Origin: Atriophallophorus winterbourni
Lineage: Eukaryota; Platyhelminthes; Trematoda; Plagiorchiida; Microphallidae
NCBI GenBank assembly: GCA_013407085.1
Contig: JACCGJ010009904.1
Coordinates: forward strand, 16,690 to 80,689
DNA: 64,000 nucleotides
Direction of reading: 5' to 3'
The notes under the pieces: model-generated
What the model was told of the DNA's origin: nothing
The model's input: only the letters and a program-made list of their open reading frames with translations
Databases searched by the model: none
Translations under genes and position numbers: made by a program
Shown: positions 32,258 to 42,929 of the stretch, one piece after another
Layout of the letters: each line of letters opens with the position of its first letter
Position numbering within the stretch: the first letter of the stretch is position 1

Positions 32258-33618
32258 TGCAACTAGGAGTTGTTCCCAGTAAGTGGAGGGAAGCCATAGT
32301 CGTGCCAATACACAAAGGCGGTTGCAGGTCAACTGTTGGTAACTATAGACCAGTCAGCCTGACCAGCACCGTCTCGAAAGTAATGGAAAAACTGCTGCGT
32401 GATAAAATCTGCCAGCATCTTTGTCGGCATTCTCTGTTGAGTGTAACACAGCATGGATTTCTTAAGGGTAGATCCTGTCTGACTAACCTCCTTAGCTTTC
32501 TCAATACTGCCACTAAAAGGATGGATGAAGGGAAGCCTTTCGAAGCCCTCTACCTAGACTTCAGTAAGGCTTTCGATTCCGTAAATCACCGCCTTCTAGA
32601 GATTAAGCTAGCAGCCAAAGGCATACGGGGTAGTCTACTTGCTTGGATAAAGGCCTTCCTTACAGATAGGACATTCCGAGTGAGAGTAGGATGTACGCTG
32701 TCGAATCAAACCGACGTGATCAGTGGTGTACCCCAAGGTTCGGTACTTGGCCCTCTTCTATTCCTTATTTTCATCGATGACTTGTCCTCTGAATTGAAGT
32801 GCCCATGCTTCATTTTCGCGGATGATGTGAAATTCATCGGATCAACGGATGAAGAGAACTTGATGCACGACCTTGAGCGGGTCATAAACTGGTCATACCA
32901 GTGGGATCTCCCATTGAACCTGAATAAGAGCCAACTCTTGTCAACACTGGTTGATAAGATTTCGGTCCAGGTGGCGGGGAATTCCCTCAGTGTTAACGCC
33001 ACACAGTGTGTTAAGGATTTGGGTGTACTGGTTAGGGCTGACTTCAAATGGGAGGACCAATGTGCCGCTGCGGCTCAGCGTGCACGCAAGGTATTTTGTC
33101 GGCTGAAATCAGTGCTATCGAGCAGAAGACCCGATGTATTCCTGCCACTGTACAAGGCATTAGTTCGGCCTCATCTTGAATACTGTGTTCAGGCGTGGTG
33201 TCCTCACTACAAAAGACATCCTTCGACTTGAAAGCGTACAGCGCCTCGCAACTCGCATGATTGAAGGTCAGCGAGGGAAACCGTACGCTTGCGCCTAATG
33301 TCTCTCGATCTTTTCTCCCTTAGGCGCCGTCGTTTAAGAGGTGACTTAATAGAAACCTTTAAGATCTTGAAGGGTTTGAGTGGCGTGCAAATGAACGACT
33401 TCTTTACCTTAAGTCCCGAGCTGGGCACCCGGGGCCACTCACTTAAAATTGCTAAGAAACGATGTAGGCTAGACTCCAGGAAACACTTTTTCAGCCTTAG
33501 GGTTGTTAACTTCTGGAACATTCTTCCAGAAGAACTTATATCCTGTAGTACCGTGTCTAGTTTTAAGCAGGGGTTGGACCGCAACTGGGGTAAGTTGTTT
33601 CCTGAATACTCGCCTTAA
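32258..33618 (+). pseudogene. CR1-D reverse transcriptase
   Basis: The open frame to 33231 gives LGVVPSKWREAIVVPIHKGG, NYRPVSLTSTVSKVMEKLL, QHGFLKGRSCLTNLL, LYLDFSKAFDSVNHRLLE, GVPQGSVLGPLLFLIFIDDL, CFIFADDVKFIGS (FADD 32815-32826), VKDLGVLVRADFKWEDQC and VRPHLEYCVQAWCP. A slip near 33222 moves to the frame that ends the protein at 33618: DLFSLRRRRLRGDLIETF, GTRGHSLKIAKKRC, VVNFWNILPEELI. It is the best preserved RT core of the AACTG-tailed CR1 group in the window; it lacks endonuclease and ORF1. Confidence 0.88.
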
Positions 33619-33984
33619 TTGCTTTACAAGCTTAGGTTTTTCATCTTTTAGCGTTATCCCGTAAATATAGTGAGGGCTAGAGTTCTCTGTGCTTTTTAAT
33701 TTTTATTATACACAATGCTACTTCAGCTAACCTCTCACCGTGCTGGTGAAGAGAAACTGCTTTTTCTTTTTCCAGCATCGGCTATAACGCGGTGCTTCCT
33801 AAGTTCAACCCGGATAATCTCTTGGCTTCGCGATCGGCGAAGATTTCAAACAGACAAAAAGAATATACGTTTTGGCAGTGGTGGGTGCTTCTCTACAGCT
33901 TTCCACCGAAAGAAATTCTGGACGCTCGATTGGCTTGTTAGCCACATACTGTCCTGTGCAAACTGAACTGAAAAACTGAACTGA
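32258..33984 (+). mobile_element. CR1-type element D, 5'-truncated, inserted in Gypsy-1 gag
   Basis: Flanked by ACTGCA at 32252-32257 and 33985-33990. Excising it with one ACTGCA brings the two gag halves into one reading frame. It starts inside the RT fingers (5' truncation, typical of target-primed reverse transcription) and ends in the AACTG repeats (33961-33984). The 3' UTR has a CTCACCGTGCTGGTGAAGAG stem near 33727-33746 that recurs at 63124. Confidence 0.85.
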
Positions 33985-33990
33985 ACTGCA

Positions 33991-34871
33991 CCCATAGGTG
34001 ACCGCTACCGTATCGTAAAACAAGCCGTGATTTCTCGCTCAGTTCCGTCTGAACGATCTAGGCTGCAGCAGTTGTTCGGCAACTTAGAAATTGCCAACAA
34101 AAATCCATCTACCATACTAACGGAGATGCGCCGCCTGCTAGGGTCAGCGCACATGGACGAGTCCTTACTAAAGGAACTATGGCTCCAGCGCTTACCTGAG
34201 TGCGTGCAACCCATCTTGGTTGCTGCGAAAAGCACTCCGGTATCTGAGCTTGCGGAAATGGCGGACAACATCGCTGAATGTATCCGTCCCTATCCGAATG
34301 CCCATGTTTCTACAGTAACCGCGGGACTATCATGCACACAGGGTACTCCAGCGAAAGACAGCAATACGGATCTACTGTCTGAGGTTGCAACTTTACGCAA
34401 TGAGGTTCGAAACCTCACACTCAACAGTAAGTCACGATCACGTATCCCATCCCGCAAACGCTCGAGTAGTCACACTCGATCACCCGTCTGCTGGATCCAT
34501 CGGAAGTACCGCGATAATGCGCGGCGTTGCATTAAACCTTGCGCTTATCTCACATCGCTAGCGAAATGCTCGATCCGGCCCCCAACGACGACTTCTGTCT
34601 TGGGCACGAAGAGTTTAAGTCGTCTCTTCTTTATAAAGGATAAATCCACAGGACAACGTTTTCTGGTAGACACTGGTGCCGAAATCAGTGTACTGCCAGT
34701 AGACACTGGCGCAACGTCCAATCCGATGAGCCAAAACTTAAAGGCAGCTAACGGATCCCTTATAACAACCTACGGTCAACGCTCCTTGACCCTTGATTTA
34801 GGTTTACGTCGTGAATCCGCTGGATTTTTACAATCGCTGCGGTTCCGTTTGCGATCCTGGGCGTTGATTTC
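33991..34871 (+). pseudogene. Gypsy-1 Gag C terminus and protease
   Basis: Gag resumes with GDRYRIVKQAVISR, continuing the capsid helix block, then LLGSAHMDESLLKELWLQRLP. A basic Ser/Arg stretch precedes the CHCC finger, CWIHRKYRDNARRCIKPC (34489-34542). The aspartic protease follows with the FLVDTGAEISVLP active-site loop. A one-base deletion near 34816, in the LRRE..W stretch, throws the end of the protease out of frame with RT; otherwise the frame is open from 34027 to 34917. Confidence 0.85.
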
Positions 34872-37688
34872 TTGCACTCGTTCGACATTCTTGTCGATTC
34901 TCGCCGCTCGCAGCTGATAGATGGGACTACTCGTCTTAAAGCTCTTGGTACCCCGAGCAGAGATGCAATGATTTCTCCTGTGCTACATTTTGGCGAAGTA
35001 GAATCCTGCTATGCCACTTTGTTCCCGAAATATTCTAAATTATTTCAATCATCATCGACTGCACTACCGGCGGTTACTACACCAGTAGAGCACCACATCG
35101 CCACCAGTGGTCCTCCAGTATACGGAAGACCGAGGCGATTACCGCCAGGGAAATTGCAGATTGCACGCAAAGAATTCCAGCACATGCTGCAATTAGGTAT
35201 TGTACGGCCATCTAGTAGCCCTTGGTCATCTCCTCTGCACATGGCACCCAAGAAAAACCCAAACGATTGGCGCCCCTGTGGTGATTACCGCAGGTTAAAT
35301 AAAGCGACGGTACCCGATAGGTACCCGATTCCGCATATTCAAGACCTGGCTGCCAATATCCATGGGTGTACCATTTTTAGCAAGGTAGACCTGGTTCGAG
35401 CGTATAACCAAATACCGGTCGCGGAAGCGGACATCCCAAAGACGGCAGTCACAACACCGTTGGGAAATTACGAATTTGTCCGTATGCCGTTTGGTTTATG
35501 TAATGCCGCTCAAACCTTCCAGCGATTCATGGATCAGGTTTGCAGAGGTCTGGATTGCGCTTACGTATATCTCGACGATGTACTGATTGCTAGCGCATCC
35601 AAAGAGGACCACATTCGCCACCTAAAGGCACTTTTTGATCGTTTGTCCAGTCATGGGATAACGATCAATGCGTCTAAGTGCAGTTTCGGCCAGACACAGA
35701 TCGATTTCCTGGGTCATCAACTTTCAGCTTCGGGTATTCGGCCACTGGACGAAAACACTGACGCCATCCTTAACTTCCCAGAGCCAACAACGTTTAAGGA
35801 GTTTCGGCGTTTTCTGGGACTGGTAAACTTTTACCGCAGGTTCATCCCACTGTGCGCACGAATCTCCCAGCCCTTGAGTGATTTGCTCCATGGTAGTGCG
35901 AAGATATTACTACTTTCGGAAGAAGCCAAATCGGCTCTCACTTTGTTAACATCCCACATAACAAACATCAAATGACATAGCCACTATAGGCCCGACGCCC
36001 CGTTGTCCTTATTTACGGACTCATCTGCCGAAGCAGTGGGGGCAGTACTTCAACAATACGTTGTTGGGTCATGGTTCCCTATATCGTTCTTCTCTAAGCG
36101 GCTCCAGCCCGCAGAGACCCGATATAGCACGTTTGGTAGAGAGCTTTTGGCTATCTACCTCGGAATCAAACATTTTCGCCATTTCGTGAAGGGCAGACAG
36201 TTCGCAGTGTTTACTGATCATAAGCCCCTCATCCACTCGCTCAGCAAATCATCAGAGCGATATTCTCACAGAGAGACGCGGCACCTGGATTTTGTCAGTC
36301 AATTCACGACTGACATACAGCATATCGCAGGTGCCCAAAACCCGGTCGCGGATGCACTCTCTCGAATAAATGTAGTAGTGTTGCCTTCCTCCGTTGACCT
36401 CAGCGAGTTCGCCGCAGCGCAAGCTGCTGACACTGAAACAGCACAGCTCAGGGACTCCACTTCCCTTGACATTAGACTTTTACCCTTGCCTGACGTCTCG
36501 GGCGATATCCTGTGCGACGTTTCACAAACCACACCCCGACCACTGATTCCATCTGCATTCAGGCGGTGCGTTCTTGAGGGATTACACAATCTCTCCCATC
36601 CTGGCATTCGTGCCAGTGTTAAAATGATAACGGCTTGATTTATTTGGCCAAAAGCTAGTAAGGATATTTGAAGTTGGGCCAAAGCGTGTCGTGAATGCCA
36701 GCTCACGAAAATCCATCGACACACCAAGAGTCCATTAGGAACTTTTGTCGAACCGGATGAGCGCTTCTCACACATACACGTAGACTTAGTCGGCCCATTG
36801 CCCCCTTCACGTGGCCACATATATATCCTCACGATAATCGACCGTTTCACCAGGTGGCCTGAGGCCATCCCACTTCACAACTGCTCTTCCGAGACAGTTG
36901 CACATGCCTTTTTCGAGCGTTGGGTGGCACAGTTCGGTTGTCCGGGTATTGTCACTACGGACCGAGGTTCCCATTTCGATGGTGCCTTTAGTAAATTGCT
37001 AGCTACTCTGGGTTGCCAACATCACCGAACTACAGCTTACCACCCCGCGGCGAATGGGATGGTCGAAAGGTTGCACAGGCAGCTTAAGGCGGCATTGATG
37101 CCGCATGGAGGCATTGACTGGACCGAAGTCCTACCGATCGTCCTCCTAGGTTTGAGGTCAACCTTTAAAACCCCTTTGCAGGCTACCGTAGCCGAACTGA
37201 CATAGGGTCGCGCCGTCGCTCTACCTGGCGAGTATGTCGCCCCACATAAACAATCACTCTTCGCCTACGGCGATTACGTGGCGCGCTGGCGCCATTACAT
37301 GGGTCGTTTTCGCCCATCACCCCCGCGGCTTCAGGCCAAATCATCACATGTCCCATAGGAGTTGGCTGATTGTCCACATGTTTTTCTCCGGAATGACTTG
37401 GTGAAGCATCCTCTTCACCCTCCTTATACTGGACCGTTCAGAGTAATTCGGCGGTCTCCCAAAACGGTCGTCATTAACCGTGTCGGCAAGCATGACACTG
37501 TCTCAATCGACAGAGTCAAACCGGCTTTCATGGACGAGGAAGTTATCCCAAATGACCCAACGCCAACCCCGGCACCACTGGTCATTACCCCTCCCGTCCC
37601 TACAGCTAACCCAGAGCCGGCCACTACAGGAACTAAACGTGCCAAACGGCAACCCATTCGATTCGCAGATTTTGTTGTAGATAGTTAA
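34872..37688 (+). pseudogene. Gypsy-1 RT, RNase H and integrase in one frame with five stops
   Basis: The RT has [54 protein letters not shown] and the catalytic [11 protein letters not shown] (YLDD 35568-35579). RNase H follows with [27 protein letters not shown] and VFTDHKPL, then VADALSR. The integrase has [11 protein letters not shown], Cys-x2-Cys in ACRECQL, HVDLVGPLPP, VTTDRGSHFDG and NGMVERLHRQLKAAL, giving the Asp-Asp-Glu triad. The C terminus has PYTGPFRVIRRSPK and KHDTVSIDRVKPAF. In-frame stops lie at 35973, 36636, 36669, 37203 and 37356. Nearly all active-site residues survive, so decay is mostly by point nonsense changes. Confidence 0.88.
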
Positions 37689-38409
37689 TACTCTCATATC
37701 TATCGGCATACACGCGTGCATTATTTGGTACCTCATTCTAATCACTCGGTCGTGGTCCAAAACCCATGCACCAGGGAGTTTTCTCTTTTCTTTTTTCCCT
37801 CAGGTACGCACCCACCCACCGCTGATGCCACCGAATCGCGCACCCTTCCTGGTCCACCTACGCTTGCCCGCCAACTCACCCGGTAGCCTAACCACCAACA
37901 AGAGCACAATTGTTCCAACACGCCTGTCACGTCACACAAGGTCCTTACCAGCCCAGATTGACGCGCCATCCGATTCTCCTGGCGCGGCCATTTACCATCC
38001 TTCTTCGGGACACAGGAAATTCTGAGCAGGGACTGTGTTTTCGAAGCTTCTGGTTCTTGTTGTCAAGCCTACGAATGCGCCTGCTTCTGCTCAAATTGGG
38101 TTCATACTAAGACCACGCCAAACGGGAAAATCCCGCTAGCAGCTGTTCACTCCATGTGAGGCGGCTCGGCAGTACGTTCACTCACATGTGAGACGCTACT
38201 TGGCTTAGTCCTGATCGGTTCACCGTACATCCTACTCTCGAACCACCGATGATCGACCCACGCAGACCGAGCGCCCTGGCTGACTTCTATGTGACTGGTT
38301 GCTGAGAGACTACGTTCCTGCCCGGGATAAGCTGACACCCGCATGCGCCACGCTACTGGCAACTCCCGATCAGAAGTCCTCGCTGACCAGATTTCTTGGA
38401 GGGGGACTG
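37689..38409 (+). other. Gypsy-1 3' region between integrase and LTR
   Basis: About 720 bases lie between the pol stop and the 3' LTR. A pyrimidine-rich run ending in CAG (37781-37803) looks like a splice acceptor, and the sequence behind it could be read as a short Pro/Thr-rich peptide. No envelope-like domain is recognised. A purine-rich tract (GGAGGGGGAC, 38399-38408) immediately precedes the LTR start. Confidence 0.45.
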
Positions 38410-38740
38410 TGTAACACCGCTTGTTTTGCCTCATCAAAACATTGACCTTGACAATAATTAACTTCTGTTTCGTTCGTGCGTGCATCGTAATCGCTCTGTA
38501 CACGTTTTTGGCTACCGCTATATATCTTCCAGTCAACATGCCTTTTCTCCAACGTTTTTGGGGATATTATTGTAGTAACCTGGTCTACTACACGCTCAGA
38601 CTGCAAGAGAAATTAAACTTAAAGTGGTCTTGGAGAGTAGCTTGACTCACCTTTCGCACCCTTCCACGCGCCAACACGGTGAACACGCTTTAGTGGCGTA
38701 TCTGTGCGCATACCAACCTTACGGAGCCAATTTATTATAC
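38410..38740 (+). repeat. Gypsy-1 3' LTR (3' limit uncertain)
   Basis: Starts TGTAACACCGC directly after a purine tract, as expected for an LTR start. The first 40 bases recur exactly at 27951-27990. A plausible end is the TTATTATACA near 38731-38740, but there is no second full copy to prove it. Confidence 0.5.
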
Positions 38741-38749
38741 AACTCCGTT

Positions 38750-39180
38750 CGAGTGACTTACGCGTTCGGCTTCGCGTACATAGGGTTCATCCTGATTAAG
38801 CACCAGGATGTTACGAGATTTGTAGTTCATAGTTGTTCTCCGAGCTGGTATGATTGATTGCGGACGTTTCGTCATCAAACTAGATGACATCATCAGCGAA
38901 ACTTCTTTCGAAGTAACTGGGCGGTGGGCATCATTCGAATTTATCTGCTGCGTTTCGACTTCATCTACTGTGATTGGCTAGAATCCTTGCATGTATCCGT
39001 TGGCGTGTTCTTATTGGTCCGTAGATCCCATCCACTTGAATGCGTTCATTGATTGATTGTGGTGTCGAATACCACGCTTCGAAGAACTCTCGAACATGAC
39101 GGGTTATGCCTTTGGCGACAGAGCGACCTTCTGACGACTGACTTGGCAACAACACAACCATAAATCGGCGAAGCAACTAA
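38750..39180 (-). mobile_element. Penelope-like element 3' end: endonuclease C terminus and terminal region
   Basis: On the minus strand the frame 39176 down to 38961 reads ITRHVREFFEAWYST, QSINERIQVDGIYGPIR, which is the conserved end of the Penelope GIY-YIG endonuclease (REFxEAWxSxxxSINxxI, then PxYxPLR). The following terminal region contains the hammerhead-like motif at 38862-38898, then ATACCAGCTCGGAG and ACAAATCTCGTAACATCC. The rest of the element upstream has been replaced by a CR1 fragment at 39190. Its relation to the 7-kb Penelope copy is unknown, because no region is shared. Confidence 0.7.
38862..38898 (-). ncRNA. Hammerhead-ribozyme-like motif in Penelope terminus
   Basis: The minus strand carries the core CTGATGA (38890-38896), a helix-II-like pairing GTCATC/GATGAC with a TAGTTT loop, then GAAAC (38866-38870) and GTC. 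Hammerhead motifs in the terminal repeats of Penelope-like elements are established knowledge, and the endonuclease C terminus lies just upstream here. An extra U at the base of helix II and the lack of a clear helix III or matching helix I strands argue for a degenerate or dimer-dependent form. Confidence 0.45.
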
Positions 39181-39189
39181 CAGAATAGC

Positions 39190-39790
39190 TGTTGCTCAGG
39201 AAGTGAAGGATCTCGCTATTATTATTACAGGAGATTTTAAGTGGTCTACTTAATGTGCCGAAGCAGCAAACAAGGATCGAATAGAATTGTTCAGACTGCA
39301 TTCAGCGTTATCATGCCGAAAACTTCTATATTCATTCCTATATACGAGGTATGCGAATTGGTATACAGTTTGCAATCCTGTGCACCGCACTTGAAAATAA
39401 TATCGCATGTCTCGAAAGGGTCCACTGCCATGTGACTAGGGAAATTGATGGTCAGTCAGGTAAAACATATTAGGCAAGAATCAAGGACATAGATCTATTC
39501 TCACTAAATAGACGGTGGCTGCGAGGCGATCTAATAAAAGTCTTTGGGATTCTAAAGGGTTTCACAGGTAATAATATTACTGAAACTTGTCCGGAAAACA
39601 CATGCAAGGGTTAATTCAGAGAAGCTTATTAATTGTAAACCCATTCTGCTTGTGTGTGATCCTTTATTAGCAACCGTGTCCAACCACTGAAATAATCTCG
39701 TAAATGGTTTAATAAACCTCGCTAACGTACCAAGCTTTAAAAGGAAATAGACGCTAAATGGTCTACTCTATATCGAAACATTTTCAAATA
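39190..39790 (+). pseudogene. CR1-type RT C-terminal fragment (element I)
   Basis: Decayed frames read KDLAIIITGDFKWST, ELFRLHSALSCRK, SIFIPIYEV, QSCAPHLK, then DLFSLNRRWLRGDLIKVFGILKGFTG (39495-39570) and a poorly preserved end. These are the thumb and C terminus of the AACTG-tailed CR1 group, closest by eye to element E (which has TGDFKWATQCAEAANKA and SIFIPLFKLVVRPHLEYC). It has many frame changes. Confidence 0.65.
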
Positions 39791-39821
39791 AAAAACATAA
39801 AAAACATTTATTGTATCATTT

Positions 39822-39915
39822 TCTCTCTCATATTTGTCTAGGCATAGGCCACCTGACAGCATATTAGCTCACGTGAAGTATATGACTCTACAGCACTTTG
39901 CTAGTAATTTCATGC
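39822..39915 (-). repeat. ~215-bp dispersed repeat, head-side copy
   Basis: On the plus strand CTCATATTTGTCTAGGCATAGGCCACCTGACAGxATATTAGCTCACGTG, then CAGCACTTTGCTAG and TTTCATGCAT, follow the reverse complement of the repeat head with moderate divergence. The tail half is missing. Confidence 0.6.
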
Positions 39916-40864
39916 ATCATACATTGTTCCCGCATATTATTGCAGTGTTTCCTGAATCGATTACCTTTAACTGTGCTGGGGAATAGAACACCTACCCTTC
40001 TTTTCAGATATCTGGAAACAAGAATTTGTGAACCTCAAGAACTGTATATTGAAATTAGAATTACCGGGTGGTCAACCGCATACCGTCGAAGAAAATTTAG
40101 GCGTGTGATTGACTTTGATCCGCCTTCAGCCCTGTGGAACTTGAAATTGAACTACATCCTCCGGAATAATGAGATCTGAAGCCGCGTGCGTTCAATCTGG
40201 TGTAGTGTAAGGTTGCCTAAGTTCTAGACATATCTCATCAATGCACGTGACTTATATCATTTTTGCCTATACTTTTTTTTACCTCATTTAGTATCCTATT
40301 GCCCCCCTTGAACTTCAAAGAATAATTATCCTCACTTTCATAATTCAATATCTGTTGTAAACACATTTACCATACAAAATCTCTAATCATCCAAAACTAC
40401 TTTTACGATTATGGATTTAAAACTGTGCATAATTGTCAGGTTGATTATCATTCCATAACTGTGCTTCACTGTTTTTTGCAAAATGTTTTCGGAAGAATTC
40501 TCGCCTTGCTGGTGAAGTGAATGTTTCTTCCTTTTTCTGTAAATCTAACTGAGAACCGGTAGTTTTACCGACTTCAAGATTTTACCAGCGACGTCCAAAA
40601 TCAGCATGTCCATTAACGTAACGGATTCAATGCAATCGGCAAACTCATCTTGCCTCTAGTGCCCTAAAAGATCTGGAAATTTATCCTTTTACTCAAGTGC
40701 CGTAGCTCTGCCCGGTGCCAAATAAACCTAAACCCAGCCGAGCCCGTTCCTTCTGTTCCTATTTTAAAATACCCACAAATATACTTAAAAGAACTTCAAC
40801 CATTATAATGATGCTGTTTAATCATTTTTCTACGGCATAACTATATAATCTTTTGCTTTATTTT
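39916..40864. other. No supported gene; possible CR1 3'-UTR scraps
   Basis: The stretch near 40497-40530 (TCTCGCCTTGCTGGTGAAG followed by a T-rich run) resembles the CR1 3'-UTR stem region at 33727. The open frame 39898-40179 has no recognised domain. Confidence 0.35.
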
Positions 40865-42194
40865 CTTCAGTTCAGTTCAGTTGCACAAGACAGTAAGTGG
40901 CTAACAAGCCAATCGAGCGTGCAGAATTTCTTTCGGTAGAAAGCTGCAAAGAAGCAACCACCACTGCCAAAGCGTTATTTTGTAATGTAATATGGATATC
41001 CAAGACGATCGCGACGCCAAAGGACTATCCGGGTTGTATTTAGGAAGCACCTCGTTATGAATAATGCTGGAAAAATAAAAATAAATTTCTCTTCACCAGT
41101 ACAGTGAGAGGTAAGTTAAAGATTTGTGTATTTAAAAAAACATAACTCTAGCATTTACTTTTTTTATCAGACAACGCTTAAAAATTGAGAAACTACCTAA
41201 TCTTGCATAGAAATTAGGGGGAGAATTCAGGAAAAAGCTCACCGCAGATGCAGTCCAACCCCTGCTCAAAACTCGCGACAAAACTGCAGGATATAAGTTC
41301 TTCCGGAAGCCGGTTCCAGAAATATACCCATCTGAGGCTGAAAACGTTTTTGCGGGAGTCTAGTCTACATCGCTCCTCAGCAAGTTTAAGTGAATGTCCG
41401 CGGGTGCCCAGCTCGGGGCTTAAGGCAAAATTGTCGTTGATTATAACGCCACTCAACCCCTCCAACATCTTGAAGGTTTCAATTAAGTCACCTCTCAAAA
41501 GACGGTGCGTAAGTGATAAAAGCCATGGGGACTTCGCTGACCATCAATCATGCGAGTCGCTGTACGATTTCGAGTCAAACGATATCCTTCTTGTAGTAAG
41601 GGCACCACGCCTGGACACTATTATAAATGGTGCCTTGTAAAGAGGCAGGAATACATCGGGTGTTCTACTGGGTAAAACAGATCTCAGCCGAAAAAGAACT
41701 TTGCGAGCACGTTGAGCTGCAGCGGCGCATTGGTCCTCCCATTTGAAGTCAGTCCTTACTAGCACTCCCAAATCCTTAACACGCTGTGTGGCGTCAACAG
41801 TGAGAGAATTACCCACTAACCTGGACTGAAATCGTATCAAACAGCGCTGACAAGAGTTGGCTCTTATTAAGGTTCAGTGGGAGCTCCCACTGGTATGACC
41901 AGTTTATGACCCGCTCAAGATCGTGCATCAAGGTATCTTCATTCGTTGATCCGATGAATTTCACATCATCCGCGAAAATGAAGCACGAGCACTCCATTGC
42001 AGAGGACAACTCATCGATGAAAAATTAGGAATAGAAGGGGACCTAGTACCGACCCTTGGGGTACACCACTAATCACGTCGGTTTGATTCTACAGCGTAGC
42101 TCCTACCAGAACTCTGAATGTCCTACCTATATGGAAGGCCTTTATCCAAGCAAGTAGAATACCCCGTATGCCTTTTGCTGCTAGCTTAATCTCA
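40865..42194 (-). mobile_element. CR1-type element H, 5'-truncated
   Basis: Minus strand, with the TTCAG repeats of its 3' end at 40865-40882 followed by the family 3'-UTR block (GCACAAGACAGTAAGTGGCTAAC). Coding sequence starts in the RT palm near 42194, so only palm, thumb and C terminus remain. It is very similar to element D in the shared part. Confidence 0.8.
41214..42194 (-). pseudogene. CR1-H RT palm, thumb and C terminus
   Basis: Frames in coding order: KLAAKGIRG and AWIKAF (42190 down), DVISGVPQGSVLGPLLF-like (broken), CSCFIFADDVKFIGST (FADD 41965-41976), NWSYQWELPLNLNKSQLLSALFD, then RVKDLGVLVRTDFKWEDQCAAAAQRARK, and finally RGDLIETFKMLEGLSG, GTRGHSLKLAEERCRLDSRK, FWNRLPEELI ending at 41214. 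At least three frameshifts occur. The thumb between 41640 and 41214 has lost the HLEYC block in a small rearrangement. Confidence 0.8.
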
Positions 42195-42671
42195 TTTGTT
42201 CTTCTCGTCGTATCGCACTCTTCTTATTCTATCGTTTTGAAACTTGATCTGATTGAAGTCTCATTATTAATAAATATTTTTGAACAGTTTCCTACAAATG
42301 TTGACTACAGCTCACATAATGAATTTCTGTAAAAAATGATTGATGGCCGTTTACCGTCATTATTTAAACGAACGTAACAATTGACCTGCACAAGTGATGT
42401 TAAAAATTTATCGAAAATTGTACATATTGGGGTTCAGGTTGCACAGTGCTAAATGTGGCTAAAAGCCAATCATGCGCCTAGATTTTCCTCGACGGTATGC
42501 GGTTGAGCAACCGGCACTTCGATATCGAGTATAAAGTTCGTATTTTTAACACGTTATTCTTTCCGAATATCTAAAAAGAAAGGTAGGGTTTCTGTTCACC
42601 AACGAGGTGAGAGGTCAGCTATTCAGGAAACAATGCAATAATATGCGTGAACAATGTTTGATGTATGAAAT

Positions 42672-42775
42672 CACTAGCCTAATCGAGGCAAAGTGAAGGA
42701 GTCATGAACTGTCTGTTGGCTAATTATCTGTCAGGTTGCCGAGGTCTAGACGGATATGATAAAAAATATAAAAAA
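42672..42775 (+). repeat. ~215-bp dispersed repeat, head-side copy
   Basis: GTATGAAATCACTAGCCTAATCGAGGCAAAGTG, then GGCTAATTATCTGTCAGGTTGCCGAGGTCTAGACGGATATGA follow the repeat head with moderate divergence. It lies in the 3' region of CR1-E, in the opposite direction to it. Confidence 0.6.
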
Positions 42776-42929
42776 CACGTTTTTCGTTTTTATTAGACAA
42801 TGTGCAGAAATATGATGGACCATTTACCGTCTAATTCCCCTTCAAAGCTCAACTCATTTGGGAGGCTTAATATACAATAGAATTTCCCCTTGTAGCTGCT
42901 TTAAAGGCAAGTTTAAGGATTTCAGTAAT

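Larger units (their letters stand above)
32051..38740 (+). mobile_element. CsRn1-type Ty3/Gypsy element (Gypsy-1), interrupted by CR1-D
   Basis: Gag (split), protease, RT, RNase H and integrase are in Gypsy order. The Gag finger is of the Cys-His-Cys-Cys type (34489-34542), which is diagnostic for the CsRn1 clade described from the liver fluke Clonorchis. The 3' LTR starts at 38410 after a purine tract (GGAGGGGGAC). Its 3' limit is unclear and lies before the Penelope terminus at about 38750. The 5' LTR is missing except possibly for the 40-bp fragment at 27951. Five or more stops and two frameshifts mark it as dead. Confidence 0.8.

Noticed and set aside
38147..38539. 130-codon minus-strand frame across the Gypsy-1 3' end
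   Set aside because: It spans the purine tract and LTR start in antisense and has no domain.
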